A DNA stretch of 64,000 nt, from the NCBI GenBank assembly GCA_035906255.1, contig JAMIFM010000008.1, forward strand, positions 47,897 to 111,896, read 5' to 3'. Shown piece by piece: positions 35,090 to 45,178 of this stretch; the first letter of the stretch is position 1, and every line of letters starts with the position of its first letter. Under the pieces are notes generated by a model. It made no database searches. It was not told where the DNA came from and saw only the letters and a program-made list of their open reading frames with translations. The position numbers and the translations under genes were made by a program. The stretch is from SB11 sp035906255 (GTDB lineage: Bacteria; Bacteroidota; Bacteroidia; UBA8524).

Positions 35090-35893
35090 TTAAAAAATTA
35101 AAAGAGGATTAAGACTTAAATTATTATTAGTGGTATCTAAACTACCTAACTTCCCAAGTATTGAAAGTTGCTGATTTGCTTTTGGATAAGGAGGTTTTCC
35201 AATCCTGTGACCTTCATTAATTAATGTGGTACATTTTAACTCAAAATTTTGGATACAATCCAATAAACTTGAAATATTGAATTTTATTTCCATAACATTA
35301 TTTGTTGGCTCTGATACTTCAAATCCTCCAATAAACAAGAAAAAAGAATTATGTTCATTGATTTTGGAGACCATGTCCTCCAATAGCTGCCCCTTCTCAA
35401 TATCAGTGCAATTCTTCAAGAATCTTATGAAAATATTTAAGTCAATAAAAAATATATCTGAGTGTTTGTCAATAAAGAAATAAGTTAATATTCTACTTTC
35501 ATCAACCTCTGCTGTATTTCCTATACGTCTTATTTGACTTAAGTTTTCAAGGCCAAAAAAATTGAATGCGTTTCCATTCTCGCGTTCCTTTAATAATTCA
35601 TCAACTTGGGCTTTAAGGAGGACATTGTTATCGTTATGAAATTTAGAATGTATGTTTTTCCAGAATCCTTCCTCAGCATATAGAAGAAATGAAAAAGCTC
35701 GAACAAATCGAGTAACATCAAGTTTATGGATAAATTTCTTGTATCCATCATATGTTTGAACAGTCGAGCCGTTAATCGGTCTAATAGTATGCCTATTATG
35801 AAACACCCCTCTCCTATAAACCCTAAAGATTAGCACCGCAATTACAATAAATATAGATGATATTAGAAAATTAAAAGATTCCACAGATAGCAC
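35090..35893 (-). CDS. Membrane-anchored protein of unknown family
   Basis: 267 residues from a GTG at 35893 (no suitable ATG). One transmembrane helix at about 8-25 (LISSIFIVIAVLIFRVY), a basic stop-transfer (RRGVFHNRH), then a mixed soluble domain with a hydrophobic strand near residues 137-155 (TYFFIDKHSDIFFIDLNIFI). It is AT-rich and Lys/Asn/Ile-rich like the partner gene and unlike the chromosomal genes. It forms an operon with the coiled-coil protein downstream. Confidence 0.55.
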   Translation of the reverse strand: MLSVESFNFLISSIFIVIAVLIFRVYRRGVFHNRHTIRPINGSTVQTYDGYKKFIHKLDVTRFVRAFSFLLYAEEGFWKNIHSKFHNDNNVLLKAQVDELLKERENGNAFNFFGLENLSQIRRIGNTAEVDESRILTYFFIDKHSDIFFIDLNIFIRFLKNCTDIEKGQLLEDMVSKINEHNSFFLFIGGFEVSEPTNNVMEIKFNISSLLDCIQNFELKCTTLINEGHRIGKPPYPKANQQLSILGKLGSLDTTNNNLSLNPLLIF

Positions 35894-36032
35894 AAAATTT
35901 TAAACGAATATAAAAATAATTCATGCTTATTCATATTCGTGAAGAAAAACATAAACTATTGAAAATTAACAAAATCCAGTAACCCGTAATTTCGGCCCCC
36001 TGCATCTTTGCTCTACCATATACGAGTAATAG

Positions 36033-36272
36033 ATGACAGGACTTAAAACATTAGCCGCAGTGGGAGCTGCATCAGCTATTGGCTATACTGCCCTACACCT
36101 GTCAGGGATTTACAACAGGATAGAGAGTTTTTATAAATTAACCGTTCACAGTTTAATTGACCGCCATTATAAATGGTTCTCCGCTGATATTTTCAACTAC
36201 ACAGGTCAAAACCTTTCGGCCAAATCCCTGCGCATTGTAGTTAAGTACCTTGACAAAACAATAACGAGGTAA
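36033..36272 (+). CDS. Small membrane-associated hypothetical protein
   Basis: 79 residues. Hydrophobic, Ala/Gly-rich N-terminus (LKTLAAVGAASAIGYTALHL) that could span the membrane, then a soluble helical part (YKLTVHSLIDRHYKWFSADIF). Followed at 2 bases by another small ORF. No family recognised; small proteins with such N-termini occur in phages and mobile elements. Confidence 0.45.
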   Translation: MTGLKTLAAVGAASAIGYTALHLSGIYNRIESFYKLTVHSLIDRHYKWFSADIFNYTGQNLSAKSLRIVVKYLDKTITR

Positions 36273-36274
36273 CA

Positions 36275-36412
36275 ATGGGCATCAACCCTGCATTAGAAAT
36301 GCCCAATTTATTGAGCCAAGGACAGCGTTCTACCCCGCAGCTTGCATTAGACATTGACTCTTTTGCTTTTCTGCTCTTCCCAAAAACCCAAACCGTGTTT
36401 TATAAGCAATAG
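36275..36412 (+). CDS. Possible 45-residue protein
   Basis: ATG at 36275 to TAG at 36412: MGINPALEMPNLLSQGQRST then LDIDSFAFLLFPKTQTVFYKQ. It is tightly coupled to the preceding ORF (2-base gap), which is the main support. Function unknown. Confidence 0.35.
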   Translation: MGINPALEMPNLLSQGQRSTPQLALDIDSFAFLLFPKTQTVFYKQ

Positions 36413-36429
36413 CAGATATACAAAACCAA

Positions 36430-37060
36430 TGTGTACTGCAAAAACAACGTGTTGTTGCCTTAATAGTTAATAAAACACACGGGAATAGAACAACACGCAT
36501 TTTGTAAAGAAGCAACAGTCTCACAAAGGATTAGCTAAATACGAACGTATCATTAACTTAAAAGATAAAACCAATTTACCCTAAGGTATCCAGCAAGCTA
36601 CCCTGTTGTCATGTGAATACAGAGATAAATAGGGATGCTGGACTATATACAATAAAAGGACTGGTAAAAGGTAGATTTAGGGGGGGCGTATTTAACTGAC
36701 CTTATTTACGATAATCAAACGGGGTCATGTTTCACAAGTGGATATTTGACGAAATAAAAGACTATTAACCAACAACGTATTGTTGACAGCAGGCAACAGA
36801 TTGGGGCAATCCCCCCTGAGCTCATCACGCACAGAATCGGTTATACATATGCGTAGGCATTGGTGCGGTTGCTACACCTATTAATAGTATAGGGGTATCC
36901 TGCGTACCATACATACACCAACGACCGTATCGGGCGGAGGTGTTATTAACCGAACCGTTGTTTGCAAAGCGTAAAACCATTGCAATAAATCAAAAGGTAG
37001 CCGAAGGGTTGATGTTTGCGTGTGAAAAGGTGTATTTCAACAACGTGTTGTTGATTGGAT
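36430..37060 (+). pseudogene. Decayed duplicate of the 33.14-33.81 kb segment
   Basis: Base-by-base reading shows that this stretch parallels 33140-33810. It contains the end of the winged-helix gene (CTGCAAAAACAACGTG...), a copy of the 98-residue gene broken by TAA at 36582-36584 and TAG at 36630-36632 where the intact copy has Glu and Lys codons, and a copy of the 40-residue ORF with TAG at 36854-36856 and 36890-36892 where the other has Gln codons. Frameshifts are also present. Three island words survive at matching places (36442, 36770, 37038). Confidence 0.65.
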
Positions 37061-37241
37061 AATAATCATTGAAATAAACAGGTACTATGTGGATACAGTC
37101 ATAAAAACATAACCCCCTAGGGGGTTGGACACTCACTGATAATTATTATCCTGAATGTGGTTGTGAAGAAAAACTACCTCTTGCTGTATTTTTTGGTTTA
37201 ATTTGGGGTGAAAATATTTTTTAATTGTTAAGCCTTCGCGA

Positions 37242-40200
37242 ATGCCTACAATATACGATAACATACATAATCATCTTACCAATGGCTTAAGTGATACATT
37301 AGAGCTTTCTAAAAGAGCTGATTTTTGTGTTGGCTATTTTAATCTTAGAGGTTGGAAAGAAGTTGCGGATAAAATTGATACCCTTGAGGGTGAAAATATT
37401 ACTGAAGGTGACGATAATTACAATCGTGTTTGCAGACTTTTGGTAGGTATGCAAAAAATGCCTTTAGATATTATCAAAGACTACTTTAAACACGATGATA
37501 GCATAACAATTGACCAAGCCGAAGCCATAAAACTAAAAAAACGTTTAGCGCAAGAGTTCAAAGACCAACTTACCATTGGAGTTCCAACTGAAGCAGACGA
37601 ACAAGCCCTGAGAAAATTAAGCCGACAATTAAAGGAAAACAAAGTAGTTGTTAAACTTCATTTGCGCTACCCTTTACACGCAAAATTATACTTGGCATAC
37701 AGCAATGATAGGAGAGTACCGGTTATTGGGTTTTTAGGTAGTAGCAATTTAACATTAGCGGGTTTATCAAAGCAGGGTGAACTTAATATTGATGTTTTAG
37801 AGCAAGATGCTGCAAACAAATTGGCTGTATGGTTTAATGACCGATGGAACGACAGGTGGTGCTTGGATATAACCAAAGAACTAATAGAAATCATTGATAA
37901 TAGTTGGGCTGCCGACCGTTTAGTTTCACCCTATCATATATATCTGAAGATGGCTTACCATCTTTCGCAAGAGGCGAGGGCTGGTATTAATGAGTTTAAA
38001 TTACCCAAAGTATTTCAACAAGAGTTATTGGATTTTCAACAGAAAGCTGTGTTAATCGCCGCACACCACTTGCATAAGAGGGATGGTGTTATAATTGGTG
38101 ATGTTGTAGGATTAGGGAAAACTATTACTGCAACCGCATTAGCTAAAATGTTTGAAGATGATTTCTTTTTGGAAACACTAATTATCTGTCCGAAAAACTT
38201 AGTTGAAATGTGGGAACATTATGCACACAAATACCAATTAAGAGCAAAGGTTATCTCTCAAAGTAAAGTACAAAAAGAATTACCCAATTTAAGACGTTAC
38301 AGAATTGTTATAATAGATGAAAGCCACAACCTGCGTAACAATCAAGGTAGCAGATATAGAGCAATAAAATCCTATTTGGAGGAAAATGACAGTAAAGTAA
38401 TACTCCTTTCGGCTACCCCATATAATAAAGACTATACAGACTTATCTAACCAACTTAGACTATTTATTTCTGAAGACAAGGATTTAGGTATTAGTCCTGA
38501 AAGATACATTGATTGGTTAGGCGGAAAGATAAAATTTGATGAAAAACATACCACATTCATTAGAAGTATTAGAGCTTTTGAGTTTAGCCATTTTTTTGAT
38601 GATTGGCGTGAACTTATGCGCTTATACTTAGTACGTCGTACACGTAGTTTTATTAAAAACAATTATGCCGAAACCGATGAACTAAGTGACAGAAAATTTT
38701 TACCCTTCAGTGACGGGACACGGTCATATTTTCCCGAAAGATTACCCAAAAGAGTGGAATATGAATTTAATCCTGATAATCCAAAAGATATATATGCTTC
38801 GTTATATTCAAGTAAAGTAGTTGATGGTATCAATGGATTAGAATTACCCCGCTATGGTTTGCAAAAATATTTAACCGATAGACCTCTTGTAAAAGCAACA
38901 ACGGATGAAGAATTATTAATGGCAAACCTTTCCCACGCCGGAAAACGGTTAATGGGTTTTTGCCGTACAAATCTGTTTAAAAGGCTTGAAAGCAGTGGAT
39001 ATTCGTTTTTGCTATCACTAAGCAGGCATATTTTGCGTAATTATGTTTTTGTCTATGCACTACAAAACCGTTTGCCAATACCCATTGGTAAAAACATATC
39101 CCAAAATTTAGATGATTTTTTGGACGATGAAGACACCGACAATGAAGACAGGGAAGTAAACCACCTGAAACTTATTTTGGATGAAGAAACCTACCTAAAA
39201 AGAGCAGGGGATTTATATAACCTTTATACAACCGAAAAGCATAAAAAACAATTTGATTGGATAAGGAGTGATTTTTTTACATCCAAACTTGAAAAACACC
39301 TGATTAATGATAGCAGGGATATTATTAAAATACTTTCCCTTGGAAAAGACTGGAAACCTGAAGAAGACAGGCAACTTAATGCCCTGTACGAACTGATTAC
39401 AAAAAAACACTCCACAGAAAAGGTTTTGGTATTTACACAATTTGCTGATACAGCATATTATCTAACCGAACAACTTAAACTACGTGGGATAAAAAAGATA
39501 GAAAGTGTAACGGGTGATGATGAAAACCCCACAGCATTAGCACACCGTTTTAGCCCTATTAGTAATGAAAAACCTGAAATAGTAAAGTCTAACAACGATT
39601 TAAGAGTTTTAATAACCACCGATGTACTAAGCGAAGGCCAAAACCTACAAGATGCACATATAGTGGTTAATTATGATTTGCCTTGGGCTATTATTCGTTT
39701 AATACAAAGAGCTGGCCGTGTGGACAGGATAGGCCAAAAAGCAGAACAAATACTATGTTATTCGTTTTTGCCTGAAGACGGTATAGAGGCCATTATCAAC
39801 CTTAGAAGAAGACTTGCCCGCCGTATAGAGGAAAACGCTGAAGTTGTAGGTAGTGATGAAACGTTTTTTGATGGCGACCCTATTAACCTCACCGATTTAT
39901 ACAATGAAAAATCGGGAATATTGGACGGAGAAGAAGATGATAGTGAAGTGGATTTAGCCTCTTATGCTTACCAAATATGGAAAAATGCTACCGATGCCGA
40001 CCCTAAACTATTAAAACTAATACCTGATATGCCCAATGTGGTATATGCTACCAAACAAAATAATGATGTACCCGAAAAAGAAGGGGTGATTGTTTTTACC
40101 CGAACGGCTGAAGAAAACGATGTTTTAACGTGGGTAAGTTCAAAAGGTGAGATAATAACCCAATCACAATACACCATATTAAAAGCCTCCCAATGTAATG

Positions 40201-40607
40201 CCGATGAACTACCAAAGTATAAATTAGAAAACCATCACAAGCTGCTAAAAATAGGACTTGATTATATACACGAAGAAGAAAAAAACAGCAGTGGTGCATT
40301 AGGAAAAAAAACAGGGGCTAAGTACAGGGTGTATATGCGCCTTGACCGCTATTGCAAAGATTTTGAAAACACCTTATTTGTTACCGAACCGCTTAAACGT
40401 GCGGTTGATGATATATATAAATACCCCCTGAAAGAGTTTGCGCGCGAAACCCTGAACAGGCAGCTAAAGGCAGGCATTAGTGATGAGCAACTGGCATCAC
40501 TGGTAGTATCGTTACGCGAAGAAGATAAACTGGTAATTATAAATGAAGACGAGCAACCCGATAAACAGCCCCACATTATTTGCTCATTAGGAATAACCAA
40601 TAACTAA
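37242..40607 (+). CDS. PLD-domain SNF2-type helicase (defence/restriction)
   Basis: 1121 residues. The N-terminal 215 residues look like a phospholipase-D-type nuclease half: LHAKLYLAY (HxK at about 146-148) and GFLGSSNLTLAG. The helicase core follows: Walker A GDVVGLGKT near residue 286, DESH near 359, LLSATPYN near 390, and helicase C with VLVFTQFADTAYYL near 728, TTDVLSEGQNLQDAHIVVNYD and motif VI IQRAGRVDRIGQ near 821-832. The C-terminal 250 residues are uncharacterised. It precedes the methyltransferase gene by 10 bases. Helicases of this build occur in defence loci; here it probably translocates on DNA, and the PLD domain may cleave it. Confidence 0.85.
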   Translation: MPTIYDNIHNHLTNGLSDTLELSKRADFCVGYFNLRGWKEVADKIDTLEGENITEGDDNYNRVCRLLVGMQKMPLDIIKDYFKHDDSITIDQAEAIKLKKRLAQEFKDQLTIGVPTEADEQALRKLSRQLKENKVVVKLHLRYPLHAKLYLAYSNDRRVPVIGFLGSSNLTLAGLSKQGELNIDVLEQDAANKLAVWFNDRWNDRWCLDITKELIEIIDNSWAADRLVSPYHIYLKMAYHLSQEARAGINEFKLPKVFQQELLDFQQKAVLIAAHHLHKRDGVIIGDVVGLGKTITATALAKMFEDDFFLETLIICPKNLVEMWEHYAHKYQLRAKVISQSKVQKELPNLRRYRIVIIDESHNLRNNQGSRYRAIKSYLEENDSKVILLSATPYNKDYTDLSNQLRLFISEDKDLGISPERYIDWLGGKIKFDEKHTTFIRSIRAFEFSHFFDDWRELMRLYLVRRTRSFIKNNYAETDELSDRKFLPFSDGTRSYFPERLPKRVEYEFNPDNPKDIYASLYSSKVVDGINGLELPRYGLQKYLTDRPLVKATTDEELLMANLSHAGKRLMGFCRTNLFKRLESSGYSFLLSLSRHILRNYVFVYALQNRLPIPIGKNISQNLDDFLDDEDTDNEDREVNHLKLILDEETYLKRAGDLYNLYTTEKHKKQFDWIRSDFFTSKLEKHLINDSRDIIKILSLGKDWKPEEDRQLNALYELITKKHSTEKVLVFTQFADTAYYLTEQLKLRGIKKIESVTGDDENPTALAHRFSPISNEKPEIVKSNNDLRVLITTDVLSEGQNLQDAHIVVNYDLPWAIIRLIQRAGRVDRIGQKAEQILCYSFLPEDGIEAIINLRRRLARRIEENAEVVGSDETFFDGDPINLTDLYNEKSGILDGEEDDSEVDLASYAYQIWKNATDADPKLLKLIPDMPNVVYATKQNNDVPEKEGVIVFTRTAEENDVLTWVSSKGEIITQSQYTILKASQCNADELPKYKLENHHKLLKIGLDYIHEEEKNSSGALGKKTGAKYRVYMRLDRYCKDFENTLFVTEPLKRAVDDIYKYPLKEFARETLNRQLKAGISDEQLASLVVSLREEDKLVIINEDEQPDKQPHIICSLGITNN

Positions 40608-40617
40608 GCTACTATTT

Positions 40618-43600
40618 ATGGCATTAAGCAAAGCACAGTTTACACAATACATTAAGCAGTTTGATTTTAGAGAACTGTTTAACCACATGGGGTGGAACAA
40701 CGATAAAACCAAACAACCCATTACCGTTGAAAGTTTTGAATATACCCTGCAAGCAGTAGCAGAAAAAAGTGGCTTTAAAATACTGGTATGCAGCCCAAAT
40801 GCAGAAGGATTAATACCCGATAATGCTACACGCAAAAAAATAGAAACCAAAGTAACCAAACTATTTCAGGAGCATCTTATAATATTTACCGATAGCGAAC
40901 AAAAAGAACAAATATGGCTACTGGCTGTAAGAAAAGCAGGCAGTCCTGTTAAAATTACAGAAACGCGTTATCATATCACCCAAGACCCTGAATTACTTTT
41001 TCAACGGGCAAAAGGGGTAATTATTGATATTGATGAAGAAGAAAAGATAACTATTGTAGATGTTACCCAAAAAATGGGCGATAACTTCTCACAAAACATT
41101 GAGAAGGTTACTAAGAAGTTTTATGATGGTTTCAAAAAACAACACACTACATTTTTAGCTTTTATTAAAGGTATTGATGATAAAGTAAACAAGGAATGGT
41201 ACGCATCACTAATGCTAAACCGGCTGATGTTTTGCTATTTTATACAGAAAAAGGGCTTTTTAGACAAAAACCACCACTACCTGCGCGACAAACTGAACTC
41301 CTGCAAAGAGAAAAAAGGGGAAAACAAATTTTATTCTTTTTACCGCAACTTTTTGTTGGTGTTGTTTCACAGTGGATTAAATGAACCAGCCCAAACCGAG
41401 GAAGTAAAGATAGAAATCGGGCGAATACCCTATCTAAACGGTGGTTTGTTTGATGTACACGAGTTAGAAACTACCTACAACGATATTGATATTGACGACA
41501 AAGCCTTTGAAAGTATTTTTATTTTTTTTGATGAGTGGGAGTGGCATTTAGATACCCGTATAGCAGCAACAGGTAGGGACATAAACCCCGATGTAATAGG
41601 CTATATCTTTGAAAAATATATAAACGACCGCGCCCAAATGGGTGCGTACTATACCAAAGAAGATATAACCGAATATATAAGCAAAAACTGCATACTTCCT
41701 TATTTGTTTGATGAGGTACAACGTAACTATCCGCAAGCTTTTGCGCCTGCTGGCGAAATATGGCAACTACTGAAACTAAGCGGGGATACCTACATATACG
41801 ATGCGGTGAAAAAAGGAATAAACCCCGATAATATTTGGGGCGACCTGCCGCCTGAAATTGAAGCAGGGCTAAACCCGCAGCAAGATAATTTAGTGGAACT
41901 ACGCAAAGCATGGAATGTGCCCGCACCCGCTGAGGCTGCCCTGCCCACAGAAATTTGGCGTGAAGTAATAGAACGCCGCAACCGTTACAAAGAAGTAAAA
42001 GCCAAAATAGAAGCAGACGAAATAACCCACATAAACGATTTTATAACATATAATTTTAACATAAGACAGTTTACCCAAAACCTGTTAGAGACTACCAACG
42101 ACCCTAAGCTGGTAGAACATTTTTACAAAGCCTTGTGCGAAGTAACCATTATAGACCCCACTTGCGGCTCAGGTGCGTTTTTGTTTGCTGCCATGAATAT
42201 TTTGGAACCGCTTTACGAGGCTTGCATAGCACGTATGCGGGCTTTTACTGAAGATGAAGACCGTATCAATGCCGAGGAGCAAAAGAAATTTAGCCACAAG
42301 CATAAATTTTTTAGAACTACCCTTGAGCATATACAAAACGAGCACCACCCCAACCAAGCCTATTTTATATACAAAAGCATAATCCTAAGCAACCTATATG
42401 GGGTAGATATAATGAAAGAAGCGGTTGAAATAGCCAAGTTGCGTCTTTTCTTAAAAATGGTGGCTACCGTAGAAGTTGATTACCGAAAAGAAAACATGGG
42501 CTTAGAACCTTTGCCCGATATTGATTTTAACATACGGGCAGGTAATGCCCTGATAGGTTTTGCTACCGAAGAAGAACTGAAGAAAGGCTTAGATTATACT
42601 TTTGATGGGGTTGCTGCAAAACCAATAATTGAAGAAAAATGTGATATTGTAGCAAAAGCCTTTTCCCGTTATAAGGAAATACAATTGGGCGATGGAGACA
42701 ATTACAAAGAGTTTAAAAAAGCCAAAGAAGAATTAAATAATCGACTGAAAGAACTAAACGAAGAACTGAGCCAACTGCTGCACAAACAGGCCAGCAGCAC
42801 CCCATACAAAACATGGTTGGAGAATTATAAGCCTTTTCACTGGTTTGCTGAATTTTACGAGATAATACACGATAAAGGAGGATTTGATATAGTAATTGGT
42901 AATCCTCCTTATGTTGAATATTCTAATCTTAAAAAAGTATATCAAATTAAAAACTTTAAAACTGAACCTTGTGGTAATTTATATGCCTATGTTACAGAAA
43001 GAGCAATCCAAACACTGTCATTAAATGGTTTTTTATCATTTATTATTCCTTCTGCAAGCGTAAGTACTCCCAGAATGGAGACATTACTTAAACTTACCCA
43101 AAATCGATTTAATAATATTTGGATAAGTGTTTGGGATGAACGCCCGTCAAAATTATTTGACGGGGTTGACCAACAATTGTCGATTCATTTGTACAGCAAA
43201 ACCTCTAATAAGCAGTCAAACCTGTATATGACAAATATGATACATTGGAGTAGCGACCAACGGGAACAGTTATTTTCTAATATCTCTTATCAAAAAATAA
43301 AATTTGACTATAAAATAGCCCAAGTTCCACCTAAAATACAGAATAATATCGAGGCTACGCTTTTAGAGACTATCCATAGCTTGTCTAACTCTACTATTTC
43401 TGTTGCTACACAAAATGCCAATACACAAATCTATTATAAAAACGCTGGTGGTCGTTATTGGAGATTAATAAAAAGTTTTTCTAGTTACTTTAACTCTTCT
43501 AAAGGAGTAAGTGTTTCCTCTACTGAAAAAAACATTAAAGTTAATAAAGAGTATCGAGACTTATTAATACCATTATTTTCATCCTCACTATTTTATTGGT

Positions 43601-43950
43601 ATTGGCGTGTAGTTTCAAATTGTAGGCATCTAACCGACAGAGAGATATATAATTTCCCTCTACCCCAATTTATAATTGATGATGAAAACTTGAAAAAGAA
43701 ACTTGAAATCCTCTCATCCAAATATGAAAATAGCTTGTTGGCTAATACTAAACGTGAAGTCAGCGAGAATAAATCATCAGGGAGAATAGAACAAGACATA
43801 TTTTTTATTAATCAATCAAAACCAATAATAGATGAAATAGATACTGTATTGGCCGAGCATTATAGCTTTACACCCGAAGAACTTGATTATGTTATTAACT
43901 ACGATATAAAGTACAGGATGGGCAAGGAGTTGGAGAGTGACATGGATTAA
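40618..43950 (+). CDS. Eco57I-like N6-adenine DNA methyltransferase
   Basis: 1110 residues. An N-terminal region of about 320 residues contains MLNRLMFCYFIQKKGFLDKN, common in type IIG/PglX-like proteins, then the helical lead-in VIGYIFEKYINDRAQMGAYYTKEDIT. The methylase core has motif I DPTCGSGAF near residue 513 and motif IV NPPY at 762-765 (IVIGNPPYVEYSN). The C-terminal 300 residues resemble a TaqI/Eco57I-type target recognition region (FYWYWRVVSNCRHLTDREIYNFPLPQF). It transfers methyl groups from SAM to adenine. Whether the N-terminus is a nuclease is unclear. Operonic with the helicase. Confidence 0.85.
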   Translation: MALSKAQFTQYIKQFDFRELFNHMGWNNDKTKQPITVESFEYTLQAVAEKSGFKILVCSPNAEGLIPDNATRKKIETKVTKLFQEHLIIFTDSEQKEQIWLLAVRKAGSPVKITETRYHITQDPELLFQRAKGVIIDIDEEEKITIVDVTQKMGDNFSQNIEKVTKKFYDGFKKQHTTFLAFIKGIDDKVNKEWYASLMLNRLMFCYFIQKKGFLDKNHHYLRDKLNSCKEKKGENKFYSFYRNFLLVLFHSGLNEPAQTEEVKIEIGRIPYLNGGLFDVHELETTYNDIDIDDKAFESIFIFFDEWEWHLDTRIAATGRDINPDVIGYIFEKYINDRAQMGAYYTKEDITEYISKNCILPYLFDEVQRNYPQAFAPAGEIWQLLKLSGDTYIYDAVKKGINPDNIWGDLPPEIEAGLNPQQDNLVELRKAWNVPAPAEAALPTEIWREVIERRNRYKEVKAKIEADEITHINDFITYNFNIRQFTQNLLETTNDPKLVEHFYKALCEVTIIDPTCGSGAFLFAAMNILEPLYEACIARMRAFTEDEDRINAEEQKKFSHKHKFFRTTLEHIQNEHHPNQAYFIYKSIILSNLYGVDIMKEAVEIAKLRLFLKMVATVEVDYRKENMGLEPLPDIDFNIRAGNALIGFATEEELKKGLDYTFDGVAAKPIIEEKCDIVAKAFSRYKEIQLGDGDNYKEFKKAKEELNNRLKELNEELSQLLHKQASSTPYKTWLENYKPFHWFAEFYEIIHDKGGFDIVIGNPPYVEYSNLKKVYQIKNFKTEPCGNLYAYVTERAIQTLSLNGFLSFIIPSASVSTPRMETLLKLTQNRFNNIWISVWDERPSKLFDGVDQQLSIHLYSKTSNKQSNLYMTNMIHWSSDQREQLFSNISYQKIKFDYKIAQVPPKIQNNIEATLLETIHSLSNSTISVATQNANTQIYYKNAGGRYWRLIKSFSSYFNSSKGVSVSSTEKNIKVNKEYRDLLIPLFSSSLFYWYWRVVSNCRHLTDREIYNFPLPQFIIDDENLKKKLEILSSKYENSLLANTKREVSENKSSGRIEQDIFFINQSKPIIDEIDTVLAEHYSFTPEELDYVINYDIKYRMGKELESDMD

Positions 43951-43975
43951 AATACTTTTCCCAATAAATACTACA

Positions 43976-45178
43976 ATGGCAAAAATTGATTTCGAGTTTT
44001 ATAATGATGGCAAAACCAACCATGAGATATTATTTACTGAACAAGTAAAGGCTAAATGTCCACAATATTTACCCAATATTGCCAACCTGAAAGTAGGCAT
44101 TGATGTAGATAAAATGGAGTTTTATACTTTTGCTTTGTTTGAAGATTTTAATAGTAAAAACCCAAAATTATCCTCATTTCAGGATTTTGAAAGTTATGCT
44201 ATAGACAGTTGTAAAAGTTTAGATAGGGTTTTCGATATATCAGACACCATTAAATTTCACTACAAAGGGAATACGCCTACTCATATAGCTTACGGTGGCT
44301 GCGGTGGAGCATTATGTATTTCTAATAGATTATTTGACCTTACTAATGCCGACTATGTTAGGATACCTGAGAAAAGAGGACGGCCAAAAGAGGGAGAACC
44401 AGCAGGAAAAAATAAGACATTAGACTTTGAATATAAAGCTTCTGATGGCAACCTATTCTTTTTGGTTGAATGTAAAGGGAAAGAGGGTAACGATGGCAAA
44501 ATTTCGAGTAAAGCAGATAGCATTATAAAGAAAAAAAGTGCACTTAGGGTCACAGGAAATAGAGACTTGGCTTTTGGTATTATAAATGTTATTCCTGTTA
44601 GCCCATATATAGCTAATGCTAAATGCATCCTGGTTGACCCTGAAATTCCTGACTTCATTGACGACCCAATATTATTTAAGTTAATTGCAAGGTTAAAATA
44701 TTATACGCAACGTCTTGGCTTTTTTGGCAACACCCGTTGGCTAAAGCAAATCAGAAATGTATTATTTGATACTGATAATGTTTTAAGAAGTTTTTCTGGA
44801 AAGAATATTGGAAACGAAACTATAACAAAACTATTTAATATCGATTATAAAAGAGAATTTACGAGTAGTTATCATTTCAAACTATCAATACTTTATACTG
44901 AAAAAGGTGAACGCGCATTTGTACGATTTAGTGAGTTGCCTTACAAAAAAGGAGTGTATTTTGTATATGGTTTAATGGATGCTTTTTTTACAACTCTCCA
45001 GTCAGAACCAACTTCTGATTTCCTTAAGTTTAAATTTGAAAGTCAAAGCATAGAATTAAACGATAATATAATGATTTGGGATGGGTATTTATCAAAAATT
45101 GAAACACGTTTACGAGGTAGGTTAATTTTGACAAGTACAGGTGAGTTAACCGGCTTTTTAAATTCTGTGCAGCAATAA
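43976..45178 (+). CDS. Third cassette protein, candidate PD-(D/E)xK nuclease
   Basis: 400 residues from ATG 43976, 25 bases after the methyltransferase stop; a TTG-type extension to 43937 overlapping that gene is less likely. Near residues 148-168 it reads LDFEYKASDGNLFFLVECKGKEG: an acidic residue, a turn, a hydrophobic strand and ExK, the core pattern of PD-(D/E)xK nucleases. Upstream, HIAYGGCGGALCISN is Gly-rich. The remainder is alpha/beta and not recognised. No similarity to BREX or DISARM subunits that I know. Context makes it the effector or specificity partner of the cassette. Confidence 0.6.
   Translation: MAKIDFEFYNDGKTNHEILFTEQVKAKCPQYLPNIANLKVGIDVDKMEFYTFALFEDFNSKNPKLSSFQDFESYAIDSCKSLDRVFDISDTIKFHYKGNTPTHIAYGGCGGALCISNRLFDLTNADYVRIPEKRGRPKEGEPAGKNKTLDFEYKASDGNLFFLVECKGKEGNDGKISSKADSIIKKKSALRVTGNRDLAFGIINVIPVSPYIANAKCILVDPEIPDFIDDPILFKLIARLKYYTQRLGFFGNTRWLKQIRNVLFDTDNVLRSFSGKNIGNETITKLFNIDYKREFTSSYHFKLSILYTEKGERAFVRFSELPYKKGVYFVYGLMDAFFTTLQSEPTSDFLKFKFESQSIELNDNIMIWDGYLSKIETRLRGRLILTSTGELTGFLNSVQQ

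Noticed and set aside
37242..45178. Calling the cassette DISARM or BREX
   Set aside because: drmA, drmB, a separate drmC, PglZ and BrxC are all absent. Only the helicase and methylase pairing is shared, which is not specific.
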